Source: Prevotella sp. E15-22 | Lineage (GTDB): Bacteria; Bacteroidota; Bacteroidia; Bacteroidales; Bacteroidaceae | Length of the DNA: 64,000 bases | Reading direction: 5' to 3' | Assembly: GCF_023204875.1 (NCBI RefSeq) | Contig: NZ_CP096247.1 | Location: 2,604,001-2,668,000, forward strand | Shown here: piece after piece, positions 1 to 8,120 of the stretch | Numbering within the stretch: the stretch's first letter is position 1 | Layout of the letters: every line of letters starts with the position of its first letter | Notes under the pieces: model-generated | Seen by the model: the letters and a program-made list of their open reading frames with translations, nothing else | Databases searched by the model: none | What the model was told of the DNA's origin: nothing | Made by a program: the position numbers and the translations under genes

Positions 1-74
1 TACACGCCCGAAAGACCGGCATGAAGCGCACCCAGTGCAATAGCCTCATCACCAAGTAGAAGTTGTCTTTTCAT
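1..74 (-). CDS. iorA: Indolepyruvate ferredoxin oxidoreductase alpha subunit, N-terminal fragment
   Basis: Only the first 24 codons lie in the window; the gene runs off its left edge. The ATG is at 74-72 and the peptide begins MKRQLLLGDEAIALGALHAG, the usual start of the thiamine-diphosphate-binding IorA subunit. IorA with IorB oxidatively decarboxylates aryl pyruvates from aromatic amino acids to aryl-acetyl-CoA, reducing ferredoxin. This fits the ADP-forming acyl-CoA synthetase and PaaK ligases at 25-30 kb. It sits 50 bp downstream of the hexapeptide-protein gene on the same strand, and I see no clear TAnnTTTG box of its own. The assignment rests on a short stretch. Confidence 0.7.
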   Translation of the reverse strand, partial: MKRQLLLGDEAIALGALHAGLSGV

Positions 75-124
75 TCTTTTTATAGCTTTAATGTTTATTG
101 GTTTCTTTGTAAGGTATATGCCCG

Positions 125-628
125 TTATTCTTTCATATATTCCTTGGCATATTCCACATAGTGGATGGCATTATCCGTCTGTCCCGGACGTGTAGGCTTA
201 ATATATTTCGCCGGCACGCCACCCCATATCTCGTGAGGCGGAATCTTCGTATTCTGAAGCACCAGAGCACCAGCAGCCACAATAGCACCCTCGCCAATCT
301 CGCAACCATCAAGGAGCGTTGAGCCCATTCCTATAAGAGCGCCATCATGGATTGTACAAGCATGTACAGTAACATTATGACCAATGGTCACGTAGTTACC
401 AATATGGGTCGGGCCCGTCTCATGCGTCACGTGAACACAGGAACCATCCTGTACATTAGTACAATTGCCAATAGTAATAGGAGCCACATCACCCCTCACC
501 ACTGCGTTGAACCACACAGAGCACTGGTCACCCATCGTCACATCACCAACGATAGTGGCGTTCTCACTGAAATAACAGTCTTTCCCCCATTTCGGCGTTA
601 GACCTTTATAAGACTTTATCAATGCCAT
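125..628 (-). CDS. Gamma-carbonic-anhydrase-like hexapeptide-repeat protein (YrdA/PaaY family)
   Basis: A 167-residue left-handed beta-helix protein. Hexapeptide repeats fill most of it (ATIVGDVTMG, IGNYVTIGHN, GALIGMGSTLL, IGEGAIVAAGAL). Histidines in the HVTHE and TIGHNVTVHACT stretches match the metal ligands of gamma-type carbonic anhydrases. The N-terminus MALIKSYKG fits the family, so I choose the ATG at 628 and reject a 39-residue upstream extension. A promoter box lies only 8 bp upstream of that ATG. Many family members have no proven activity, so carbonic anhydrase function is an inference. It may be cotranscribed with iorA. Confidence 0.85.
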   Translation of the reverse strand: MALIKSYKGLTPKWGKDCYFSENATIVGDVTMGDQCSVWFNAVVRGDVAPITIGNCTNVQDGSCVHVTHETGPTHIGNYVTIGHNVTVHACTIHDGALIGMGSTLLDGCEIGEGAIVAAGALVLQNTKIPPHEIWGGVPAKYIKPTRPGQTDNAIHYVEYAKEYMKE

Positions 629-636
629 AGTGGGCA

Positions 637-644
637 CAAAGGTA
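637..644 (-). promoter_or_regulatory. -7 promoter box for the hexapeptide-protein gene
   Basis: Minus-strand TACCTTTG matches the Bacteroidetes -7 consensus TAnnTTTG. It ends 8 bp before the ATG at 628, so the transcript would have a very short or no leader. Confidence 0.6.
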
Positions 645-718
645 AACAATTTAAGTGAGAAAAGCAACAAAAAGCGTTCATTTTCATCTGTATCCTTGGC
701 ATTCTCATATTTTATGTA

Positions 719-726
719 TATCTTTG
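719..726 (+). promoter_or_regulatory. -7 promoter box for the GH2 gene
   Basis: TATCTTTG matches TAnnTTTG. A TTGG at 696-699 lies about 19 bp upstream, right for the -33 element. The ATG at 748 follows 21 bp later. Confidence 0.65.
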
Positions 727-747
727 TAATTGCAAACCAAAACAATT

Positions 748-2580
748 ATGAAGAAGATTCTAACTACTATTTTTGCACTGATGGCAACAGTCATTGCAGT
801 GCAAGCAGAAGAGGTGCCCTTGGTGGGCAACGTGTATGCACGCCAAACCACACTGCTCAACGGCGATTGGAACTACATCGTTGATGTGCAAGAGGAAGGT
901 TACTATGACTATCGTATGAACGTCAGTCGCTGGGGATTCTTCCAGAATGCCAAGCCTCAGCGTCCGGAGGACCTGATTGAGTACGACTTTGACAAGGCCG
1001 CAAAGATGCGTATTCCTGGCGATTGGAACACGCAAGACGAGAAGTTGTTCTTCTACGAGGGAACAGTGTGGTTCAAGAAGTCATTCAACTATCACAAGCA
1101 GGAAGGCCGTCGCACATTACTCTACTTTGGAGCCGTAAACTATGACTCGCACGTCTACGTAAACACCAAGCATGTGGCCCATCACATCGGTGGTTTCACA
1201 CCATTCAACATGGATGTAACCAACGAGTTGAAGGAAGGCGAGAACGTGGTTATCGTGAAGGTAGACAACAAACGCCATCGTGACAACGTGCCCACACAGA
1301 TTTTCGACTGGTGGAACTACGGCGGCATCACCCGCGACGTGATGCTCGTCGACGTAACCCCCACCTATATTGAGAACTACAAGTGGGAGCTCTGCAAAAC
1401 ACAATCCAAGAACAAGAAGCAGACCATCTCGCTGGAAGGAAACCTGAACAAGGCGGAGGCAGGAAAGCAGGTTGTTATCAGTATCCCCGAGTTGAAATTA
1501 AAGCAGACTGCGACCACCGATGCCGAAGGCCGTTTCAGTACCACATTCACTGTTCAGAAGTCTAAGCTTACCCTGTGGTGTCCCAACAATCCAAAGCTAT
1601 ACAACACAGAGATGACCATCGGAGGTGAGACACTGAAGGACCAAGTAGGATTCCGCACCATTGAAACACGCGGCAAGCAGATTTTGCTGAACGGCAAGCC
1701 CATCTTCCTCCATGGCATCAGCATCCATGAGGAGAAGCCTAACGGTGGTGGACGCTGCAACTCGCTCGATGATGCCAAGACACTGCTATCAATGGCACAG
1801 GACCTAGGCTGCAATTATGTCCGTCTGGCCCACTATCCCCACAACGAGTTTATGGTACGCGAAGCCGAGCGTCGCGGTATTCTGGTATGGAGTGAGATTC
1901 CAGTTTACTGGACCATCTCATGGAAGAACGACAATACCTTCAACAATGCCAAGCGTCAGTTGACCGACATGATTCGTCGCGACCAGAACCGTGCCAACGT
2001 CATCATCTGGTCTATCGCCAACGAGACTCCCCACTCTGCCGAGCGTGACTCTTTCCTGAGCCGTCTATCACAGTATGCCCGCAGTTTGGACGACACCCGC
2101 CTTATCTCTATGGCTATGGAGGTCACTGGTGCATCAAACTACGTGAACCGTCTGCAGGACAACATGAACAAATACGTTGATGTGGTAAGTTTCAACCAGT
2201 ATATCGGCTGGTATCGCGATGTGAACGACGCTCCCAAGATGAAGTGGGAGATTCCCTACGACAAACCCGTTATCATCAGCGAATTTGGTGGTGGAGCCAA
2301 GGCCGGCTATCATGGAGCTAAAAACCAGCGTTGGACAGAGGAGTTCCAGGAGAACCTCTATATTGAGAACATCGCTATGCTCGACAAGATTGAGGGTCTG
2401 GCAGGCACCACGCCCTGGATTCTGAAAGATTTCCGTTCACCACGTCGTGTGCTTGACGGTATTCAGGACTACTACAACCGTAAGGGTCTCTACTCAGACA
2501 AGGGCGAGAAGAAGAAGGCATTCTTCATCGTGAAAGACTGGTACGCCAAGAAGGAGCAGTGGAACAAACAACAGAAATAA
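748..2580 (+). CDS. Secreted glycoside hydrolase family 2 (beta-glucuronidase/beta-galactosidase-like)
   Basis: A 610-residue exo-glycosidase. The start at 748 gives a clean signal peptide (MKKILTTIFALMATVIAVQA), while the in-frame upstream start adds nothing convincing. The order is GH2 sugar-binding domain (about 25-190, with GDWNTQ and FDWWNYGGITR), immunoglobulin-like sandwich (about 190-290), and TIM barrel (about 290-600). The acid/base Glu lies in SIANETP (about 426) and the nucleophile in ISEFGG (about 512). The size is that of beta-glucuronidases rather than long LacZ forms, but the substrate cannot be read from sequence. It has its own promoter and shares a terminator with the convergent malate dehydrogenase gene. 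Confidence 0.9.
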   Translation: MKKILTTIFALMATVIAVQAEEVPLVGNVYARQTTLLNGDWNYIVDVQEEGYYDYRMNVSRWGFFQNAKPQRPEDLIEYDFDKAAKMRIPGDWNTQDEKLFFYEGTVWFKKSFNYHKQEGRRTLLYFGAVNYDSHVYVNTKHVAHHIGGFTPFNMDVTNELKEGENVVIVKVDNKRHRDNVPTQIFDWWNYGGITRDVMLVDVTPTYIENYKWELCKTQSKNKKQTISLEGNLNKAEAGKQVVISIPELKLKQTATTDAEGRFSTTFTVQKSKLTLWCPNNPKLYNTEMTIGGETLKDQVGFRTIETRGKQILLNGKPIFLHGISIHEEKPNGGGRCNSLDDAKTLLSMAQDLGCNYVRLAHYPHNEFMVREAERRGILVWSEIPVYWTISWKNDNTFNNAKRQLTDMIRRDQNRANVIIWSIANETPHSAERDSFLSRLSQYARSLDDTRLISMAMEVTGASNYVNRLQDNMNKYVDVVSFNQYIGWYRDVNDAPKMKWEIPYDKPVIISEFGGGAKAGYHGAKNQRWTEEFQENLYIENIAMLDKIEGLAGTTPWILKDFRSPRRVLDGIQDYYNRKGLYSDKGEKKKAFFIVKDWYAKKEQWNKQQK

Positions 2581-2595
2581 GAATAAGAACAAAAG

Positions 2596-2630
2596 AAAAG
2601 GCCGCAAGTAAAACTCGCGGCCTTTTTTTT
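2596..2630. terminator. Hairpin terminator between GH2 and mdh
   Basis: Stem GGCCGC (2600-2605) pairs with GCGGCC (2617-2622). It is flanked by A residues on the left and eight T residues on the right, so it can end transcription from both convergent genes. Confidence 0.8.
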
Positions 2631-2642
2631 GTTCGTTGTCAA

Positions 2643-3629
2643 TTAGAGGTTGGCATTGTCCTTACCCCAATCCTCAACAGCGGGGATGATACCCAGCGAG
2701 ATAATCTCGTCGCGCATCTTCTGCAGGTGCTCGTAAGAAGCCTGCAAAGCAGCCATCTCCTCAGCAGTACCCTCGGGCTGTGTGAAGTGAACACCGTCCT
2801 TATCGATAACGGTAGGCATAGCCATCATCACGTTCTTGAAGCCATAAGCGTTAACATAGCAACCAGCAGGCCACTTGAAAGGCTCACCACCCATAGCGCC
2901 CTCGATCATCTTAACAGCCTGATAAGCGGGGCTCTGGAAAGAACTGCGACCACGCAGTTTGATGATGTTGCTACCACCCTGAGTTGTCATGTGCTTAATC
3001 TCAGCCCAACGCTCGTCAGAGAGGGGAAGCTCAGAAAGGGGCTTACCATCGATAAGAGCCTTGCTAGCGAATACAGCCATCTGCTCACCGTGACCACCGT
3101 AAGTGAAAGCGTTAGTAACCTTGTCCTGACGAACACCGAACTCCTGAGCCAGCTGCTGCTGCAGACGGGTAGAGTCGAGAGCTGCCAGAGAGGTCAGCTG
3201 GTTGGGCTTCAAACCAGAGTGGATCAGAGCGGTCAGAGCGGTAACGTCAGCAGGATTGAAGATAACCACCACGTGCTTCACATCGGGGCAGTACTTCTTG
3301 ATGTTCTCACCGAAGTCAGCTGCAATCTGGCAGTTACCCTTCAGCAAATCCTCACGGGTCATACCCTCCTTACGGGGAGCGCCACCTGAAGAGATGATGT
3401 ACTTAGCACCAGTGAAAGCCTCCTTGGGATCAACGGTGTAAGAGATGTTTGCGCCAGGGAATGCGCAGTGACACATCTCATCATACACGCCATGAACACC
3501 GGGCTCATAGATATCATACAAACAGATGTTGGGGGTCAGACCCAGCATCAACACACTCTGTACCATGTTAGAACCGATCATACCACCGGCACCAACAATC
3601 ACCAATTTCTCGTCTGTTAAAAAAGCCAT
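2643..3629 (-). CDS. mdh: Malate dehydrogenase
   Basis: A 328-residue NAD-dependent malate/lactate dehydrogenase family enzyme interconverting malate and oxaloacetate in the cytosol, in the reductive branch that leads to succinate in this phylum. Visible motifs are the Rossmann loop VGAGGMIGSNM near the N-terminus, the SSGGAPRKEGMTR loop with substrate arginine, and the catalytic His in TYGGHGEQM. The start MAFLTDEKL at 3629 is the family start; the extra 13 upstream codons overlap the promoter. It is a single-gene unit with its own promoter. Confidence 0.92.
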   Translation of the reverse strand: MAFLTDEKLVIVGAGGMIGSNMVQSVLMLGLTPNICLYDIYEPGVHGVYDEMCHCAFPGANISYTVDPKEAFTGAKYIISSGGAPRKEGMTREDLLKGNCQIAADFGENIKKYCPDVKHVVVIFNPADVTALTALIHSGLKPNQLTSLAALDSTRLQQQLAQEFGVRQDKVTNAFTYGGHGEQMAVFASKALIDGKPLSELPLSDERWAEIKHMTTQGGSNIIKLRGRSSFQSPAYQAVKMIEGAMGGEPFKWPAGCYVNAYGFKNVMMAMPTVIDKDGVHFTQPEGTAEEMAALQASYEHLQKMRDEIISLGIIPAVEDWGKDNANL

Positions 3630-3665
3630 AATATTATAATGTTTTTTATATTTGAATATTGACCG

Positions 3666-3673
3666 CAAAGTTA
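3666..3673 (-). promoter_or_regulatory. -7 promoter box for mdh
   Basis: Minus-strand TAACTTTG (TAnnTTTG consensus), 36 bp before the mdh ATG at 3629. Confidence 0.65.
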
Positions 3674-3675
3674 CA

Positions 3676-3712
3676 AAAAAATGCGGAAGTAGAAATAAAA
3701 CTTCCGCATTTT
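3676..3712 (-). terminator. Terminator of the envelope operon 6168-3773
   Basis: A perfect 10-bp stem, AATGCGGAAG (3680-3689) with CTTCCGCATT (3701-3710), is followed on the minus strand by a run of T residues. It lies downstream of the lipoprotein gene that ends at 3773. Confidence 0.8.
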
Positions 3713-3772
3713 ATAACGTTAAATAATAATAACGCGTGGTCATTTGTAAACCACATCTATCAAAACGACTCC

Positions 3773-4528
3773 TTAGGGATACGCAGTCCTAACTGAACTA
3801 TAGTAATAATTCCAATTTTCATCGATCATATAGGCGCGATAATAGAAGTAAGAGTAGTTGTTATATATAAAACCACTACGCAATATATTGAAATAGAGAT
3901 TCCAAGGAGATTTCCCGTCTGTATTCGTGGGTGTCGTATTATATGAATACCTGCTACCATTATTGCTATATGTTAAATTTGACGAGGTACCATATAGCAT
4001 TCCTATCTCTTTAGGAGATCCTTTAAAACCATAAATCGTTAGATCAAACATATAATAGGAATCGTTTTTTCCATACCATGAGGCATATATCTCCACGTTT
4101 GAGGGCGTAGTAAACTGCTTCCAATCACTTAAGACGTATTGTCTAGCATTGTCATAGCAATACTCGCAGTAATAATAAGTTGTATTAGGCTGCAGATTTG
4201 TTACATGCCACTTGTTATAATAAACATTATCAATATTTACAGAGATGTAACTAAAAGTATCAGGAACAAAAACCTGTTGCTCACTTACATATAGTTTCAC
4301 ATTTGCTTGGTAGTCGCTCCAATAGTTGCTACGGGTGGTACTCCCATTGTCTGTACCGAAATCAATATAAGCATAGGTCGCTTTGACATCGTCAGCGTCA
4401 CCGGCCGTAATCTGTGTGGGAAATACATAGAGTGTATAATCACTTGCGTCGTCAACATCAGAGCAACTGGTCATTCCTATCATTATTCCTACAATAAGGA
4501 ATAGGAAAAGGGCATTTATTTTTTTCAT
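3773..4528 (-). CDS. Hypothetical lipoprotein, third gene of an envelope operon
   Basis: 251 residues. The start at 4528 gives a lipoprotein signal (MKKINALFLFLIVGIMIGMTSC, lipobox MTSC, Cys22). The mature part is rich in Tyr, Asn and Thr. A stretch around LQPNTTYYYCEYCYDN...QFTTPS looks like the end of a fibronectin type III-like strand pattern. I recognise no specific family. It follows the barrel gene by 20 bp and precedes a strong terminator, so it is probably the last gene of an operon with the barrel and propeller proteins. The products are likely exported and envelope-associated; their function is unknown. Confidence 0.7.
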   Translation of the reverse strand: MKKINALFLFLIVGIMIGMTSCSDVDDASDYTLYVFPTQITAGDADDVKATYAYIDFGTDNGSTTRSNYWSDYQANVKLYVSEQQVFVPDTFSYISVNIDNVYYNKWHVTNLQPNTTYYYCEYCYDNARQYVLSDWKQFTTPSNVEIYASWYGKNDSYYMFDLTIYGFKGSPKEIGMLYGTSSNLTYSNNGSRYSYNTTPTNTDGKSPWNLYFNILRSGFIYNNYSYFYYRAYMIDENWNYYYSSVRTAYP

Positions 4529-4548
4529 AGTTGTATTCGTTTTAGTGA

Positions 4549-5136
4549 TTAGAAGCAATAAGAAAGGTTGAAGAATACCGCTCCAGCAGAACCGAAACGC
4601 ATATGCCCACCACCAACCATGAAGTTATTTATTCGCAGAGAAAGGCCTGCCTCGCCACCAAAGGCATACTCTTCAGTATCGGGACCGGCGATAACATAAC
4701 CACCATTGCGAAGTTCATAGCTAATCTCGTTGTTTGCTACTCCTACGCCAACATTCAAATAAATGGGGCACCATAACCGAAGCATACCACCCACAGTAGC
4801 AGATTGAAATACCTGATTAGCTTTACCATCTTTCAACATGTAATGATAACCAATATCCATGGGGTGATCATAAGCTGTATGTGCATTATCCTTCCGAGTT
4901 CCATTAAGGAGTATTCTTCCATAGAAGCCAAAATCCTTAATCATACCAGCATGAATACCAAATGCAGGATTACCCAGGCCTTCGTCACTAGGAAATGCGA
5001 CGTCTGCACCTGCAAAGAATTGCCATGTCTCAGGTGGTGTATTCCACCAGTTCGCAGCATAGTATTTCTGTGCCTTAGCCTGTTGACTACCAAAAAGCAT
5101 GCAAACAAAGCTAATTATTAAAAACATTTTCTTCAT
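4549..5136 (-). CDS. Small outer-membrane beta-barrel-like protein
   Basis: 195 residues with a signal peptide (MKKMFLIISFVCMLFGSQQAKA). The mature part alternates glycine- and aromatic-rich strands (FFAGADVAFPS, AFGIHAGMIKDFGFYGRILL, EAGLSLRINNFMVGGG) and ends in the aromatic C-terminus NLSYCF, as outer-membrane barrels do. No exact family is recognised. It is the middle gene of an operon, 27 bp after the propeller gene and 20 bp before the lipoprotein gene. Confidence 0.7.
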   Translation of the reverse strand: MKKMFLIISFVCMLFGSQQAKAQKYYAANWWNTPPETWQFFAGADVAFPSDEGLGNPAFGIHAGMIKDFGFYGRILLNGTRKDNAHTAYDHPMDIGYHYMLKDGKANQVFQSATVGGMLRLWCPIYLNVGVGVANNEISYELRNGGYVIAGPDTEEYAFGGEAGLSLRINNFMVGGGHMRFGSAGAVFFNLSYCF

Positions 5137-5163
5137 AGTTTTTTTAGTTTGGTCAGTTATGTT

Positions 5164-6168
5164 TTAGAATGGGAATTTCAAGCTCCAGATGTTGCAATGA
5201 ACTGTTTTTTTCTGTGAACGATTGGATAGAAAATAGATAGTTTTTCCGTCCTTTGAGAATACTGGACAACAATCCATAGCCGGATGATAGGTGAGTTGTG
5301 TAAACTGCGTTCCATCAATACGAACGGCAAAGAGGTCAAGATTTTGTTTTCTTGACACACTAGATTTCGAGTTACCTTCGCAGACAATCCATTTGCCGTC
5401 TGGTGACATAGTGGGATTGGTAAATCCTCTTTCTTCATCGCTGAGAATCAGAGTCTCCTGTCCCTTGACATAGTTGACAAGCCAAATCTCGCTTTGACCT
5501 CTTGCTGTGTTTCTAACACAGAGGAACTCTTCACTACTATTGCCCACCGGCCAAGGATTATATCCTCTCGCGCACGAAATTAATGTTCCATCCTCTAGAT
5601 TATATGACCAGATGGAAGCGCCACCATTTCCCTCATAACGTGTAAAGAACAGAGTCTTTCCATCAGCTGCTAAGATTGGATCATCATCGCTAGCAGCATT
5701 TGTAATTTGCTGCATAACACTGCCTGCATGCGAGTTGATAACACAGATTTTACTGTTGCTGCCATTGGTATAATCAGCAAAGTATAATTTATCATCACTT
5801 CCCCATGACACGCTGCCAACGCTTCGGAATGTACGCTGAGTAGCAGCACCAATAGAAGAAGCCTTCTTTACCATAACATTGCCTTTCTTATCACTGATAT
5901 TGATATAGGTTAACTCACCGCCGTCAGGCGATATATCCATACGACGGAAAGTAGTCCAATAGAATCTCTGTTTAGAAGAACAGCCAATGATACTAGATTG
6001 AAATGAATATGGTTTTGCCGTATACAGATGTCCCAAGCACAGATTGTCGTCGGTAATTTTTCTCAAGTTAAGTCCGACTTCTTCTTGCATAGTTTCTTCA
6101 ATAGGGGTACCTGCATAGCTTCCTAATGCAAATAAAAAAAAGAGTTGAAGTACGAATGTTTTTTTCAT
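5164..6168 (-). CDS. Exported TolB/PD40-type beta-propeller protein
   Basis: 334 residues. The start at 6168 puts a signal peptide first (MKKTFVLQLFFLFALGSYA); a 23-codon upstream extension is rejected. The body carries PD40/TolB-like propeller blades, seen in DISPDGGELTYI, LAADGKTLFFTR, MSPDGKWIVCEG and FSKDGKTIYFLSNRS. Such propellers usually act as periplasmic or surface scaffolds; no partner can be named. It is the first gene of the operon that ends at the terminator near 3.7 kb, with a promoter box at 6242-6235. Confidence 0.75.
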   Translation of the reverse strand: MKKTFVLQLFFLFALGSYAGTPIEETMQEEVGLNLRKITDDNLCLGHLYTAKPYSFQSSIIGCSSKQRFYWTTFRRMDISPDGGELTYINISDKKGNVMVKKASSIGAATQRTFRSVGSVSWGSDDKLYFADYTNGSNSKICVINSHAGSVMQQITNAASDDDPILAADGKTLFFTRYEGNGGASIWSYNLEDGTLISCARGYNPWPVGNSSEEFLCVRNTARGQSEIWLVNYVKGQETLILSDEERGFTNPTMSPDGKWIVCEGNSKSSVSRKQNLDLFAVRIDGTQFTQLTYHPAMDCCPVFSKDGKTIYFLSNRSQKKTVHCNIWSLKFPF

Positions 6169-6234
6169 GTTGATGATTTTTACGTCCACTCCTTTGGTGG
6201 ACAATAGTCGATATTTGTTTAAGTTAGTATTTTG

Positions 6235-6242
6235 CAAATATA
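6235..6242 (-). promoter_or_regulatory. -7 promoter box for the envelope operon
   Basis: Minus-strand TATATTTG matches TAnnTTTG. It is 66 bp upstream of the ATG at 6168, in the divergent spacer shared with the M24 peptidase gene. Confidence 0.55.
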
Positions 6243-6296
6243 CAGACTATTTTTTATTTTTCCAAAAAAAACGAAAACTTTTTCAAAAAAAATGTT

Positions 6297-6304
6297 TATT
6301 TTTG
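6297..6304 (+). promoter_or_regulatory. -7 promoter box for the M24 peptidase gene
   Basis: TATTTTTG matches TAnnTTTG, 32 bp before the ATG at 6337. Confidence 0.55.
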
Positions 6305-6336
6305 CACAAAGCAAAGATAGTGACTTTTAAATAAAA

Positions 6337-8112
6337 ATGATACAAAAACGTCTTGAACAACTTCGTGCGCTAATGCATCGTGAACATCTGTCAGCCTTTA
6401 TCTTTCCAAGTACCGATCCACACCAGGGCGAATACGTGCCTGACCACTGGAAGGGACGTGAGTTTATTAGCGGCTTCAATGGTTCGGCAGGCACTGCTGT
6501 GGTCACCATGAATGCAGCTGCGCTGTGGACCGACTCTCGCTATTTTCTGGCTGCCGAGGAGCAACTGGCCGGCACAGAATATCAGTTAATGAAACTGAAG
6601 ATAGAAGGTACGCCAACCATTGCCGAATGGTTAGGCAAAGAACTGCAAGACACACAGAGTCCGGAGGTGGGCATCGACGGCATGGTCAACTCTGCCAGCG
6701 ACGTCAAGGCCTTGATTAGCGACTTGCGCCAACAAGGCGGTATCACCGTCCGTACCAATTTGGACCCTCTGGCGCAGATATGGCAGCAACGCCCACCAAT
6801 CCCCATGAATGCAGTAGAGCTTTACCCCCTAGAATATGCAGGCGAGAGCACTCACGACAAGCTGAGACGCATCCGTAAGGCTCTGCGTGAACGCCATGCC
6901 GACGGTATGCTAATGTCAGCGCTCGACGATATAGCCTGGACATTGAACCTGCGCGGCACCGATGTTCACTGCAACCCCGTATTTGTCAGTTATCTGCTCA
7001 TCACATCAAAGGATGTTACCTTATACATTCATCGAGAAAAGCTAACACCCGAAGTATTAGATTATCTGAAGTCAGAAGGCATCACTGCCGACGATTACGA
7101 AAACGTAGACAAAGGCTTAAAAGGCTATTTTGAGTACAACATTCTCTTGGACCCCGACGAGGTAAACTACACCCTCTATAAGATGGTTAGTCGTGAGAAA
7201 GTAGAAGAGGAATCACCCGTCAAGCGGATGAAGACCATCAAGAACGACACAGAGATAGAAGGATTTCGCAGCGCCATGCTGAAAGACGGCATCGCCCTAA
7301 TAAAATTCCTGCATTGGCTAAAACCTGCTGTTGAGGCTGGCGGACAAACAGAGATGAGCATCGACCAGAAGCTCACCGCATTTAGATCCGAGCAGCCGCT
7401 CTATCGCGATATCTCGTTCGACACCATCGCTGGTTATCAGGCACATGGTGCCATTGTACACTACGAGGCAACAGCCGAGACCGACATACCCCTCAAACCC
7501 GAAGGTTTCCTGTTGTTAGATAGTGGAGCACAATATCTGGACGGCACCACCGACGTGACGCGCACCATCGCCTTAGGCCCTATCACTGACGAGCAAAAGA
7601 AGATATACACCCTGGTATTAAAAGGACATATACAAATTGAGTTGTGTAAGTTCCCCAGCGGTAGCAGTGGCGCCCAACTCGACATTCTGGCCCGCAAGGA
7701 CATGTGGCGCGAGGGCCTGAACTACCTGCATGGCACAGGCCATGGTGTTGGCACATACCTGAACGTACACGAAGGGCCCCATCAGATAAGGATGGACTGG
7801 AAGTCGGCTCCATTATTGGCCGGTATGACCGTCACCGACGAGCCAGGCATCTATCTGGCAGGTAAGTTTGGCGTCAGGATAGAGAACACCCTGCTCATCA
7901 CCCCATACATCAAGACAGAGTATGGACAGTTCCTGCAGTTTGAGTCGCTTACACTGTGCCCCATCGACACCACCCCCATTATCATTGAGATGCTCTCTCC
8001 CGAAGAGCGCCAATGGCTGAACGATTATCATCGGATGGTGTACAACCGATTAGCGCCATATCTCACTTCCGAAGAGCAAGATTGGCTGTTGCAGGCAACC
8101 AAACCAATTTAA
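6337..8112 (+). CDS. Xaa-Pro aminopeptidase, M24 family (long, eukaryotic-type form)
   Basis: A 591-residue cytosolic metallopeptidase that removes an N-terminal residue before proline. Two creatinase-like N-terminal domains (about 1-300, with FISGFNGSAGTAVV and WTDSRYFLAAEEQL) precede the pita-bread catalytic domain. The dinuclear-metal ligands are visible: the aspartates in LLLDSGAQYLDGTTDVTRT (about 395 and 406), His in HGTGHGVG (about 469), Glu in TDEPGIYL (about 502) and Glu in FESLTLCPID (about 535). The length and the C-terminal extension match the three-domain form rather than E. coli PepP. It is convergent with priA, with 8 bp between stop codons. Confidence 0.93.
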   Translation: MIQKRLEQLRALMHREHLSAFIFPSTDPHQGEYVPDHWKGREFISGFNGSAGTAVVTMNAAALWTDSRYFLAAEEQLAGTEYQLMKLKIEGTPTIAEWLGKELQDTQSPEVGIDGMVNSASDVKALISDLRQQGGITVRTNLDPLAQIWQQRPPIPMNAVELYPLEYAGESTHDKLRRIRKALRERHADGMLMSALDDIAWTLNLRGTDVHCNPVFVSYLLITSKDVTLYIHREKLTPEVLDYLKSEGITADDYENVDKGLKGYFEYNILLDPDEVNYTLYKMVSREKVEEESPVKRMKTIKNDTEIEGFRSAMLKDGIALIKFLHWLKPAVEAGGQTEMSIDQKLTAFRSEQPLYRDISFDTIAGYQAHGAIVHYEATAETDIPLKPEGFLLLDSGAQYLDGTTDVTRTIALGPITDEQKKIYTLVLKGHIQIELCKFPSGSSGAQLDILARKDMWREGLNYLHGTGHGVGTYLNVHEGPHQIRMDWKSAPLLAGMTVTDEPGIYLAGKFGVRIENTLLITPYIKTEYGQFLQFESLTLCPIDTTPIIIEMLSPEERQWLNDYHRMVYNRLAPYLTSEEQDWLLQATKPI

Positions 8113-8120
8113 GAAAAAGA

